Shown one piece after another: positions 25,567 to 34,130 of a stretch of DNA of 59,428 nt. Made by a program: the position numbers and the translations under genes. Each line of letters opens with the position of its first letter. Position 1 is the stretch's first letter. Below the pieces are notes generated by a model, which was not told where the DNA came from, made no database searches, and was given only the letters and a program-made list of their open reading frames with translations. Origin of the DNA: Chloroflexota bacterium (GTDB lineage: Bacteria > Chloroflexota > Anaerolineae > Aggregatilineales > Phototrophicaceae). The stretch covers positions 1 to 59,428 of the forward strand of contig JAPOWK010000118.1 in NCBI GenBank assembly GCA_026707665.1, written 5' to 3'.

Positions 25567-26253
25567 TTAGGGGGCCGCTGCATCGATTTGCCCATCTCGC
25601 AGGTTGACGACGCGATCGGCGTATTCATCGACGATGGGATCGTGGCTGGAGAGCAGGATGGAGACGCCTTTATCGCGCACGAATTCACCGAGAACGGCTA
25701 GCACCATGTGGGTGGTTTCGCTGTCGAGTTCGCTGCTAGGTTCGTCGGCGAGGATGAGGTCGGGCTCGGTGACGAGGGCGCGGGCGATGGCGATGCGCTG
25801 CTGCTGCCCGCCGGACATCTCGTAGGGGCGGTGGTCGTAGTAATCGAGCAAACCGACCAGCTCCAAGGTATCGAGGATGCGGCGGCGGCGTTCGCGGCGG
25901 GGCACATTGCCGAGGCGGGCCATCACGTCCAGGTTCTCGTAGGCGGAGAAGCTGGGCAGCAAGCCCATCTGCTGGAAGACGAAGCCGATGCTTTCGCGCC
26001 GCCATCGTGTACGCTGTGTCTCTTCCATGGTGGCGATGTCGACCCCCTGAATCGAGATAACGCCGCTGGTGGGGCTATCCAAGCCGCCGAGGCAATTCAG
26101 CAGGGTGGTTTTGCCGCTGCCGGAGCGCCCGCGCAAGGCGACGAATTCGCCGCGCTCGACCTCGAAGTTTATGTCGCGCAGGGCGTGCACATCGCCGGAA
26201 TCCGAGGCATAGACTCGTCCGACGTCCTTGGCGGCGATGGCGATATCGGTCAT
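25567..26253 (-). CDS. ABC transporter ATP-binding protein, LolD/MacB type (second ATPase of the FtsX operon)
   Basis: The 228-residue stand-alone ATPase has Walker A GRSGSGKT (~41-48), signature MSGGQQQRI, Walker B LILADEPSSELD and the usual switch region LLSSHDP. Members of this family power FtsX-type mechanotransmission systems (MacB, LolCDE). It is translationally coupled to the upstream ATPase by an ATGA overlap (26250-26253). Two ATPases in one such operon may form a heterodimer under the single large permease. Confidence 0.92.
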   Translation of the reverse strand: MTDIAIAAKDVGRVYASDSGDVHALRDINFEVERGEFVALRGRSGSGKTTLLNCLGGLDSPTSGVISIQGVDIATMEETQRTRWRRESIGFVFQQMGLLPSFSAYENLDVMARLGNVPRRERRRRILDTLELVGLLDYYDHRPYEMSGGQQQRIAIARALVTEPDLILADEPSSELDSETTHMVLAVLGEFVRDKGVSILLSSHDPIVDEYADRVVNLRDGQIDAAAP

Positions 26254-27275
26254 GATTTCCTCCGGAAGCGGCTGATGAGACCGCCGCGCGTGCCATTGTC
26301 GCCGACACGGATTTCACGCTCCAGTTGGATTTCGCCCTGCGACGAGGTCTCGTCGAGGTTCTGGGCCGGGCGAATCACGATGCCGTCTTCGGTGGCTTCC
26401 ATCTCGACGCGGTTCTCGAAGCCAAGCTGCTCGCGATACTGTTTCGGGATTTGCAGGCGGCCGGCCGAATCGAGCACGATGAGTTCTTCAAAATGATCGT
26501 CCCAGCGCTCGGCGAGTTCGGCGCGCTCCTGCTCGGCATCTTGAGGCTGACGCTTGGCGCCCTGCCGGCTGCGGCGCACCGTCTCGCTGGCCAGCTTGCC
26601 ATCGCGGATGGCGACGACGCGCCCGACGTGCTGCGCGATCAGCGGATCGTGGCTGACGATGCAGATGGTCAGTCCCAAATCGCGGTTGAGCCGCTTAAAG
26701 AGGTCGTAAATTTGATCAGAGGTAGTGGAGTCGAGCTCGCCGGTTGGTTCATCAGCCAGCAGCAATTTTGGCTCGTTGGCCAAAGCGACGGCGATGGCGA
26801 CGCGCTGCTGCTCGCCGCCGGAGAGCTGAATCGGTTTGTGGTGGTAACGATGGGAGAGATCAACCAGGTCCATCAATTCGCGCGCGCGTTTATCAATTTG
26901 CGAGCCCGCGCCACCAGCCAGCGTCATCGGCAGCTTGATATTATCGAGGGCGGAGAGGTAGGGGATCAGATTGCGGCTGCCCTGCTGCCAGACAAAGCCG
27001 ACCTCGACCTGGCGATACGCAGTCAATTCGCGGGTGCTGAGCTTGAGCAGGTTTTTGCCGTCGATGATGACCTGGCCCGCCGATGGGCGCGTCAAGCCGC
27101 CGAGCACGTTCATGAGGGTGGTCTTGCCGCTGCCGCTGGCGCCGACCACGCCGACCAGTTCGCCCTGCTTGACGGTCAAGTCGAGCCCTTGCAGCGCCAT
27201 GACTTCAATATCGGCGACTTTGAAGATTTTGTAGAGGTCGTCGCAGATGAGAAAGGCGCCGTTGGTTTGTGACAT
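26250..27275 (-). CDS. ABC transporter ATP-binding protein fused to an AbrB/SpoVT-like domain
   Basis: Residues 1-235 form a standard LolD/MacB-type ATPase: Walker A GASGSGKT (45-52), signature LSGGEQQR (151-158), Walker B LLLADEP (171-177), and D-loop and H-switch (SHDP ~208-211). After a charged linker (235-260) comes [35 protein letters not shown] (265-303), which reads as a swapped-hairpin AbrB/SpoVT-like DNA-binding domain. A 38-residue acidic then basic tail ends in SRFRRKS. The ATPase itself looks intact and belongs to the FtsX operon. A DNA-binding fold on a transporter ATPase suggests a regulatory or assembly role. I know of no characterised example. Confidence 0.85.
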   Translation of the reverse strand: MSQTNGAFLICDDLYKIFKVADIEVMALQGLDLTVKQGELVGVVGASGSGKTTLMNVLGGLTRPSAGQVIIDGKNLLKLSTRELTAYRQVEVGFVWQQGSRNLIPYLSALDNIKLPMTLAGGAGSQIDKRARELMDLVDLSHRYHHKPIQLSGGEQQRVAIAVALANEPKLLLADEPTGELDSTTSDQIYDLFKRLNRDLGLTICIVSHDPLIAQHVGRVVAIRDGKLASETVRRSRQGAKRQPQDAEQERAELAERWDDHFEELIVLDSAGRLQIPKQYREQLGFENRVEMEATEDGIVIRPAQNLDETSSQGEIQLEREIRVGDNGTRGGLISRFRRKS

Positions 27276-27289
27276 TTGAGTGTCTCCCG

Positions 27290-27450
27290 GTATGTCGGGC
27301 GACCTGATAGGTCGCCCCTGTTTACGTTGCGGTCAGCCAACCCCACCCCCCGGCCCCCTCCCCAGCGAGCTAGGGAGGGGGAGCTAAATCCAGCGGGCGC
27401 AAGGTATTTTGCGTGGGCGGCGGCATTGTCGCGCGTTTGTCTACAGTTCC
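27290..27450. repeat. REP-like palindrome, G/C hairpin and conserved 3'-end module in the FtsX operon
   Basis: The parts are GGGCGACC..GGTCGCCCCTG at ~27298-27320, a G/C hairpin (CCCCGGCCCCCTCCCCAGCG..CTAGGGAGGGGGAGC) at ~27347-27385 and the conserved module at 27397-27446. It lies 44 bases past the stop codon of the FtsX permease gene and 15 bases before the ATPase start, inside an operon. Confidence 0.8.
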
Positions 27451-27489
27451 GCGCTTTGGCGGGCAATCGATAGGACGGCCATACATTCG

Positions 27490-30351
27490 CTACAGTGTCT
27501 CCCCCAATTTAACCGCCTGGAAGATACGCATACGGCGCAGGATGACAAGCAGAATGAGCATGATGAGCAGAAAGGTCGCCAGGAAGAGGGCGATGATCTG
27601 GGCGATCTCAGTCCAAGCCATCGTCACGACATAAGGCGGCACCACACCTTCCAAACTGCTGACGAATTGCATATACGGGATGTAGAGAACGCTGACGAGC
27701 AAGCCGATGCCCAAGCCGAGGGCCAAGCCCATGATGATCAGCAAGCCCAGCTCCCAGGCGACCGACACGATCATGGATGACTGTGACAAGCCGATAGCGC
27801 GCAGGATGCCCAATTCGACATAGCGCTTCTGGTAGGAAAAGATTGTATATAGCAGGAAGCCAATCATGGTGGCCAGCGACGAAGTAATGAAGCCGATCGA
27901 TAGCAAGCCGAAGAGCCCCTGCCGCTCCGGGCGCGATTGCTCGCGGTCGATGCGCGAGATCGGCTCGTCCACCAGTACGCCGGCGGCGCCGCGATCGAAG
28001 ACCGCGCGGGTGAAAGCCCGCTGATTGAAGTCCGGACTCACACGCATGATGACGCGATGCGCCAATTCGATCTGGGCCTGCTCGAAGAGATAATCGAGAT
28101 TGCCGACGAATAGGGCGCCGTCCTTTTCCGGATACCAGCGCGGGAAGTAATTGAGCTCGCCGACAATTTGCAAATTGATCTTGAAGACTTCGCCGGCGCT
28201 GCGGACGTCCAACTCAAGCAGGTCGCCGATATCGAGGGCGCGCTGCTCCATGAATTCGCGAGTCGCAAGCACCGAATCCGGCTGGAGCGCCAGAGCGTTC
28301 GTCAAATATCCAAGGCGCAGATTAGCGAAATCGGAGCGCCAGAAAACCACTGGGCCAAGGTCGGCGCGGTCGACGCCGACGAAGCGGCCTTCGACGCTGC
28401 CAGATGTCAAGCGCGCTTTGGCGGCGTATTCGCCGATGCGGGTGGCGCCGCGCACATGAGGCATGGAGGTGAATTCGGAGATATGCATATAAGCGGGGGG
28501 CGCGTCATTGCTACCACCGCCGCCCGGCAATGCGCTCGGATTTTGACTGAAGACGCGAACGGACACGTCGGCGGAGACGCGATAATACTGTTGCTCATAG
28601 AGATAGCGGTCGATCGTTCGGGCGAATGAGGCGGTGTAAATGCCGAGGCTGATGGTCGAGACGAGCAGGATCAGTGGCAGATAGTAGGCGCCTGGCGAGC
28701 GCTCGAGCTGCCGCGTCACGATCAATAAGCCGACGCTGTTGGTCCACTGGATGAGCCAGGCCATGGCCCGCAGCATGGGCGCCAGGAAGCGCAGCAAGAA
28801 GAGTGTCAAGGCGAAGATGGTGAGTGGCGGCAGCAGGAAAACCAGGGGCTGGTCATAGGCGTCTTCAATGTTGCGGACGCCGCCCTCGACGTCAATCAGC
28901 CCGCCCTGCTGAATGATTTGATAATAGAAATAGCCGATCAAGACCAGCAGCAGGACATCGACGCCGAGCCGCTGCCACCAGGGGCGCTGCAGCAGGCGCG
29001 ATTGGTCCATCTTGTAGCTGATGATGGTGTGGCGAGCGGCGCCGATGGTCGGAATGACGCGGATGAGAATGGAGAAGACGATCGCCAGGACAATGGTCGA
29101 GCCGATGGTCTGCGGCACGGAAACGATAAAGTGATGCCCCCAGCGGAAGTCCATGAAACTGCGCGAGGCGCCGATCAGCTGGGTAAAGGCGATGGCAAGC
29201 AAGCCACCAACAATGAGCGCGATCAAGCCCATGATGATGCCTTCGACCGTGGTCAATCCCACCACCTGGAAGGGCGAGGCGCCGCGGCTGCGAAGTACGG
29301 CGGTTTCGTTGCGCTGGCCATCGACGACCAAGCCCACCAGCATCACCAGAAATATGACCAGCAAGACGACAATCGGGATGCTGAATACTGTCAGCGTCAG
29401 GGTGAGCACGGTGACAATGCGCTGGTACGGTCTGAGTTCTTCGACCGGCGAGGCTTGGATATAGGTTCCGGACAAGTATTGATCGGCGATTTTTTCGGTG
29501 TCGTTATGGCGGCGGATGAGCTCGTCGACGCGGGAAGTGTTGACGCCGCTGCCATCGGTCACGATATACCAGACCGCCAGGTTCACTTCGGATTCGGTAT
29601 AAGGCGCCAGCCGGTTGCGGTAAGTCTCTTCATTGATGAGGAGGATGTCTTCAAAAACGTTGGGACGATAGAACCAGTATTCGTTCTCATCATCACGGGG
29701 CCGCCAAATGCCGGCGATGCGAATCTGTGTGATCTGCATGGGATCGTCGGCGTCCAGCCGCCAATTGTAGCCCTGGTAGTACTCGCCCAACTGAATGCCG
29801 AACTCGGAAGCGAATTCCTCATGAATCATCACATCAACATAGCTATCCGGCGATGGATCGGCCGGCGCCGGATAGACGCCTTCGACCAGCTCGACTTGCT
29901 CGGCGATATTCTCCGTTGTGCCGAAACTGACGTAATCGAGCGAGCGGTTTTCGTCGCGATAGTTGGTTTCCCCCGAGGGATACAGGCGGAAGTTCTGCGT
30001 CTCCAGGTGGCGGACGACCAAGGTCGAATTCAAGCCTAATTCCGCCCCGCCCTTTTCGCGCAGGTAGCGATCCAGGTCGAGCGTTGCTTCCCAGTTGACG
30101 GGTTCGTTCCAGGAACCGATATAACTGAAAAGGAAAGAAAATGGCGGGCGATTGATGCGGTCGGGTCCTTCGGTGAGTCGCTCGGTCAGGACGCGAAACG
30201 CCACCGACTCGGAATAGATTGGAATGGTCAAGACCAGCGCTACCGCGACCGTCAAGCCGATGATCGTCGCCAGCGACAGCAAGGGCTGCGCCAGCAAGCG
30301 CTTTATCGCGACAACGACGACGGCGCGCACGCGCAGATTGAATCGCATCAT
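27490..30351 (-). CDS. Large FtsX-type ABC transporter permease (MacB-like), 953 residues
   Basis: This inner-membrane permease has a first transmembrane helix at ~20-42 (LSLATIIGLTVAVALVLTIPIY) and a long extracytoplasmic domain to ~315. A first FtsX helix bundle follows at ~320-445, then further helices around 480-570. A second extracytoplasmic domain and a final three-helix FtsX bundle (~825-945) complete it. Double-FtsX permeases move lipids, lipoproteins or peptides by mechanical coupling. It overlaps the adaptor gene by an ATGA (30348-30351). It is about one and a half times as long as E. coli MacB, because two bundles are joined in one chain. Confidence 0.9.
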   Translation of the reverse strand: MMRFNLRVRAVVVVAIKRLLAQPLLSLATIIGLTVAVALVLTIPIYSESVAFRVLTERLTEGPDRINRPPFSFLFSYIGSWNEPVNWEATLDLDRYLREKGGAELGLNSTLVVRHLETQNFRLYPSGETNYRDENRSLDYVSFGTTENIAEQVELVEGVYPAPADPSPDSYVDVMIHEEFASEFGIQLGEYYQGYNWRLDADDPMQITQIRIAGIWRPRDDENEYWFYRPNVFEDILLINEETYRNRLAPYTESEVNLAVWYIVTDGSGVNTSRVDELIRRHNDTEKIADQYLSGTYIQASPVEELRPYQRIVTVLTLTLTVFSIPIVVLLVIFLVMLVGLVVDGQRNETAVLRSRGASPFQVVGLTTVEGIIMGLIALIVGGLLAIAFTQLIGASRSFMDFRWGHHFIVSVPQTIGSTIVLAIVFSILIRVIPTIGAARHTIISYKMDQSRLLQRPWWQRLGVDVLLLVLIGYFYYQIIQQGGLIDVEGGVRNIEDAYDQPLVFLLPPLTIFALTLFLLRFLAPMLRAMAWLIQWTNSVGLLIVTRQLERSPGAYYLPLILLVSTISLGIYTASFARTIDRYLYEQQYYRVSADVSVRVFSQNPSALPGGGGSNDAPPAYMHISEFTSMPHVRGATRIGEYAAKARLTSGSVEGRFVGVDRADLGPVVFWRSDFANLRLGYLTNALALQPDSVLATREFMEQRALDIGDLLELDVRSAGEVFKINLQIVGELNYFPRWYPEKDGALFVGNLDYLFEQAQIELAHRVIMRVSPDFNQRAFTRAVFDRGAAGVLVDEPISRIDREQSRPERQGLFGLLSIGFITSSLATMIGFLLYTIFSYQKRYVELGILRAIGLSQSSMIVSVAWELGLLIIMGLALGLGIGLLVSVLYIPYMQFVSSLEGVVPPYVVTMAWTEIAQIIALFLATFLLIMLILLVILRRMRIFQAVKLGETL

Positions 30352-31505
30352 GGACCGATAACCGTCTGGCCCTCTTCAGCGCCTGCGAGAATCTCGACCC
30401 GGCCGTCGCCTTCCAAGCCCAGGCGGACATCGACCCGTTGTTGGACGCCTTCGTTTTGCACGACGATGAAGTTGCGCCCGCTGAATTGCCGGATGGCCGA
30501 CTGGGGCAGCCAGAGGACATCATCGCGCTCTTCAATGACGACGGTGAAGTTCATGCGGTCGCCGACGTCGAATTCGTCGGCCGGTGGCTGTTCATCAAAG
30601 CTGACGTGAACCAGGTCATCGGTTGACAATCCGTAGGGAGAAGGCAAGCTGGCGATTTCGCCGCTGTAAACGTTGCCCGGAAGCGCCGCCCGTTTGATGA
30701 GCAGAGGCATGCCCTCGGCCAATTCCGTCAGATCTTCGGGATTCATATCATCGGTGATCTCCAATACGGAGAGATCGGCCACCAGTCCGATCGGATCGTA
30801 GGCGGCGATCGGCTCGCCCGGATCCACAGAGAAATTGACCAATCGTCCCGACATCGGCGCGACCAACTCGGCCTGGGCAATGGTGGCAGTGATCTCATCC
30901 ACGCGCTTTTGCGCCCGCGAGACGTCGAAGCGCAATTGCGGATCGACGCCGCTGGTCAGCTCGGCGACGGCAACCTGCGCCAAATCGCGTTCAAGGGTCA
31001 AGAGATTGATTTGCAAGGCATCGTCGCCGAGCGGTGAAACACCGGCTTGCGCGATGGCGTGGTCCAGTTTCAGCTGCGCCATCTCCAGGGCGAGCGATGC
31101 CCGCTGGCTGTCGAAGCGCACCTTGCCCTCGGCGCTTTCCAGGATGGAAGTGGCGATGGCCAGTTCCTCTTGCGCATCCAAGAGCTGGTTTTCCAAGCCG
31201 GCCGTGTTCAAGCGCGCGAGCACCTCGCCTTCGGCGATGTCGGCGCCAGCGTCGACAAAAACCTCCAGCACGCGGCCATCAATTTCAAATGCGATCGCTT
31301 GGGTGACCAGGGGTGAGATGCGCCCGAAAAAGCGGCGTTCATATATGATTTTTCCCCGCTCGACCTGATAGACGGGTTTGCTGGGCACGACGGGTGTGGG
31401 AATCGCCGTGGGCTCGCCCTGTGTGATCGCGTCGCCAAAGGTCGCTTGCGATGCGCAACCTGTCAGAGCAAAAGCTCCCAGCAGCAGAAGTAAGGCTACT
31501 CGCAC
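30348..31505 (-). CDS. Lipoprotein membrane-fusion/adaptor protein (HlyD/MacA-like)
   Basis: This protein bridges the FtsX permease to the outside. A GTG start at 31505 has AGGAAAGGA 5 bases upstream and yields a signal peptide ending in the lipobox LTGC, so the mature protein is lipid-anchored through cysteine. A GRISPLVTQAIAFEIDGRVLEV barrel-sandwich half and a two-helix coiled hairpin (LENQLLDAQEELAIATSIL..) follow. The second barrel-sandwich half (VAPMSGRLV) and a beta-barrel then complete the 385-residue chain. The longer frame reaching 31673 adds a non-hydrophobic leader and is less likely. It heads the operon of two ATPases and the FtsX permease. Cargo is unknown. Confidence 0.85.
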   Translation of the reverse strand: MRVALLLLLGAFALTGCASQATFGDAITQGEPTAIPTPVVPSKPVYQVERGKIIYERRFFGRISPLVTQAIAFEIDGRVLEVFVDAGADIAEGEVLARLNTAGLENQLLDAQEELAIATSILESAEGKVRFDSQRASLALEMAQLKLDHAIAQAGVSPLGDDALQINLLTLERDLAQVAVAELTSGVDPQLRFDVSRAQKRVDEITATIAQAELVAPMSGRLVNFSVDPGEPIAAYDPIGLVADLSVLEITDDMNPEDLTELAEGMPLLIKRAALPGNVYSGEIASLPSPYGLSTDDLVHVSFDEQPPADEFDVGDRMNFTVVIEERDDVLWLPQSAIRQFSGRNFIVVQNEGVQQRVDVRLGLEGDGRVEILAGAEEGQTVIGP

Positions 31506-31879
31506 GGCATTCCTTTCCTCGCTCACCACTTTTTGCGGATATTTCTGGTTAGCGGCGCTATTGTACACCATCTTGATGCAGACTCCACCCAGGATTGAGC
31601 GCGGGTTTTCGCCTTTGCCGAGCGCTGTACAGATTTTTTCACCACAGAGGAAATGAGGCAGCACAGAGGGCATTGAGTGTGACGGCGGGAAATGCTAACC
31701 CCTCACCCCCGGGCCCCTCCCCAATGCATTGGAGAGGGGGTGACGCTACATGCCGGGTTGGGCTGTTGAGGTGGGCGACCTGATAGGTCGCCCCTACAGA
31801 TTGGGATGTTGAGGCGGGGTTGGATTGGCGGGAGGGCGAGACAAGTCTCGCCCCTACAGATTGGGATGGTGGCGAATTC
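31506..31879. repeat. Gene-free stretch with CACCGAG-like, G/C hairpin and two REP-like copies
   Basis: Positions 31630-31672 carry a degenerate CACCACAGAGG/GCACAGAGGG array. Positions ~31697-31741 carry a G/C hairpin (CCCCTCCCCAATGCATTGGAGAGGGGG). REP-like units lie at 31770-31795 (GGGCGACC..GGTCGCCC) and 31836-31857 (GGGCGAGAC..GTCTCGCCCC), each followed by CTACAGATTGGGAT. The last copy runs to within 20 bases of the stop codon of the minus-strand GH2 gene. No gene is seen. Confidence 0.8.
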
Positions 31880-33706
31880 TCAATTGTCAGCCAGTTCGAT
31901 GGCGGCCGGCTTGATTTGGGCGGCGCGAATACGATTCATATCAAACTTGAGACCGCGGTCGAATTTGTAGATGCCGTTCTGCTCCTGATAGATGTCGGTC
32001 AATTGCGTATAGCAATAGCCGAACATGTTGACATCATCGAGCAAGATGGCGCAGAGCTTCTCAAAGCGGTCGTAGAATTCGTCGAGGTCGCGCGGCCGCT
32101 CGCCATAGCCCCAGGAGTCCTCGCCTGCCTTGACGTCAGGATTCCACCAGATGCCGCCGAATTCGCTGACAAAATAGGGCTGTCCGTTATAGGGAATCGA
32201 CCAGCGGATATTGCCGACCAGGCGCGCGGGCACAAGCCAGCTTTCGGCGCTGTTGACATAGGGTTGGCCCTGCGCCAAGCCCGCGTGACGTTCGCGGAAG
32301 GCAGCGGGATCCTGCGTGTAGTCATGGCTGTCGTAAACATCGGCAGCCGGCACGCGATGCGAATAACCGGAGGCATCCAGCACGGGGCGGGTGCCGTCCA
32401 TCGCCTTGGTCGCCAGATAGAGGCCGCGCGTGACATCATCCAGGGCGGTGATACGGTCGGTAATCGACTGCCAGGTTTCGTTCAGCGGGCACCAGCCGAC
32501 AATGCTCGGATGCGAATAATCGCGTTCCAGGCATTCCAGCCACTGGGTGATGTAATCCGGTCCGGGCGCCTGATGCTCGCCATCGATTGGACCTTGCCGG
32601 CCACAGCCCCAATCGCCGAATTCGCCCCAGACGATGTATCCCAGACGATCGGCATGGTAAAGGAAGCGTTCTTCAAAGACCTTTTGGTGCAGGCGGGCGC
32701 CGTTGAAGCCGGCCGCCAAGCTCAGCTCTATATCCTCAATTAGGGCGGCATCGCTTGGGGCGGTCATGATGCCATCGGGGTAATAGCCTTGGTCGAGCAC
32801 GAGCCGCTGGAAGACAGTCTTCCCGTTGATTTTGATCGCCTTGCCGTGCATGGAAACAGAACGCATACCGGCGTAACTCGTCGCGCTGTCAACCACGTTG
32901 CCGTCGGCGTCAACAAGAGCAAGTTCCAGATCGTAAAGATGCGGATCTCCGACATCCCAGAGCTTGAGGCGGTCGGCGGGAACGGGCAGATTCAGGCGCG
33001 GCGACAGGTCGAGCTCGGCGGATGTTTCGGCGCTGACCACCTCGCCGTCGGCGTCGGACAGGGTTGCTCGCAGCCGCAAGCCCGGCGCGTTACCGGTGAT
33101 CGGCTGCTCGAGGCGGAAAGTCTGATTGGCGAGATCAGGCGTGATGCGCGGGCGGCGCAGGGCAATAGCAGGCACGGGCTCCAGCCAGACGGACTGCCAG
33201 ATGCCGGTGGTGCGCACATAGATGGCGCCTTCTGGTCCGTAATCGGTGGCTTGTTTGCCGCGCGGCTGTGGCTTCTGGCCGTCGTCGCGCGCCCGCAGCA
33301 CGATGGTGATTTCGTCGCCGGCGTTCGCCACTGCGCTGATATCGCAGCTGAAGGGCGAGAAGCCGCCGCGATGGCGCCCGACTTCTTCGCCGTTGACCCA
33401 GACGGTGCTGTCATAATCGACTGCTTGGAAGCGCAGCAAGATGCGATTGCCCGCCCATTGTGCCGGGATGGTTACGCTACGTCGATACCAGACGGCGTTG
33501 TAGTAGTCGTGGTTGCCAATGCCGGAGAGCGCCGATTCCGGGCAAAATGGCACGGTGATGGTATCGCGCAATTCGCGCTCTAGCAGGCCGCGATGGATGC
33601 CGCTGTCGCCTTGGTCGATTTCGAAGCCCCATTCGCCATTCAGGCAGAGCCATTCGTCGCGGACGAACTGTGGTCGGGGGTATTCGCTGCGGGGGATTTC
33701 GGACAT
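31880..33706 (-). CDS. Glycoside hydrolase family 2 (beta-galactosidase/beta-glucuronidase-like)
   Basis: The 608-residue cytoplasmic glycosidase has the family's sugar-binding jelly-roll (~40-190, with AVWYRRSVTIP and VNGEEVGRHRGGFSPF). An immunoglobulin-like domain and a TIM barrel follow. The catalytic acid/base is in WCPLNETW (N409, E410) and the nucleophile in VSEFGG (E515). It lacks a signal peptide. Its gene follows the binding protein of CUT1 importer 2 on the same strand after 424 bases of repeats, so it probably cleaves the imported oligosaccharide. GH2 enzymes include galactosidases, glucuronidases and mannosidases, and the exact sugar is uncertain. Confidence 0.9.
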   Translation of the reverse strand: MSEIPRSEYPRPQFVRDEWLCLNGEWGFEIDQGDSGIHRGLLERELRDTITVPFCPESALSGIGNHDYYNAVWYRRSVTIPAQWAGNRILLRFQAVDYDSTVWVNGEEVGRHRGGFSPFSCDISAVANAGDEITIVLRARDDGQKPQPRGKQATDYGPEGAIYVRTTGIWQSVWLEPVPAIALRRPRITPDLANQTFRLEQPITGNAPGLRLRATLSDADGEVVSAETSAELDLSPRLNLPVPADRLKLWDVGDPHLYDLELALVDADGNVVDSATSYAGMRSVSMHGKAIKINGKTVFQRLVLDQGYYPDGIMTAPSDAALIEDIELSLAAGFNGARLHQKVFEERFLYHADRLGYIVWGEFGDWGCGRQGPIDGEHQAPGPDYITQWLECLERDYSHPSIVGWCPLNETWQSITDRITALDDVTRGLYLATKAMDGTRPVLDASGYSHRVPAADVYDSHDYTQDPAAFRERHAGLAQGQPYVNSAESWLVPARLVGNIRWSIPYNGQPYFVSEFGGIWWNPDVKAGEDSWGYGERPRDLDEFYDRFEKLCAILLDDVNMFGYCYTQLTDIYQEQNGIYKFDRGLKFDMNRIRAAQIKPAAIELADN

Positions 33707-34130
33707 GTTTTACTCCTAATCAAACAGATAATTGATACTGGCAAGAACAGGGAGCGGTGAATTATGGATATGCGACTAGTCCGAACTTTGTAATGGTTTT
33801 TACCACCGAGTACACCGAGGGTATTGAGTACACCGAGATATTTTAGTGGTATTTTGTGATGTTAGCAGTTCACCCCTTTCCGTAATATGAGCGAGTTTTT
33901 CGGGCGACTCACAGGGGCGCGTAGACACAGCCCGTCAGTCGCCCCTACATTTTGTGCTTCGACTACAAATTGACGCTCGGGCAGATTTTTCACTGTTGAC
34001 GATGCGCTACCCAAAAGGGCGAGCCCGAAAGCCCGCCCCAAGAATTCAACCTCATCCCAACCCCTCCCCATTGCCATGGAGAGGGGCTAAGGCACCCCGT
34101 CTTGCAGGTGCGAGGCAGGTCTGCGGTCAC
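33707..34130. repeat. Gene-free stretch with CACCGAG array, nested element and G/C hairpin
   Basis: Positions 33799-33840 hold a CACCGAG array (ACCACCGAGTACACCGAGGG, TACACCGAG). Positions ~33903-33948 hold a degenerate REP-like unit interrupted by GCGCGTAGACACAGCCCGTC, an instance of the nested CGTAGACA element. Positions ~34053-34095 carry a G/C hairpin (CCCCTCCCCATTGCCATGGAGAGGGG). The stretch 33707-33780 shows an AT-rich upstream region of the GH2 gene without a clear promoter. Confidence 0.75.

Noticed and set aside
28918..30039. Plus-strand open frame of 373 codons rich in D, Q and H
   Set aside because: It is the complement of the FtsX permease gene; the composition is that of an antisense frame in GC-rich DNA.
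31820..32743. Plus-strand open frame of 307 codons
   Set aside because: It is antisense to the GH2 gene, whose catalytic residues are clear, and begins in REP-like sequence.
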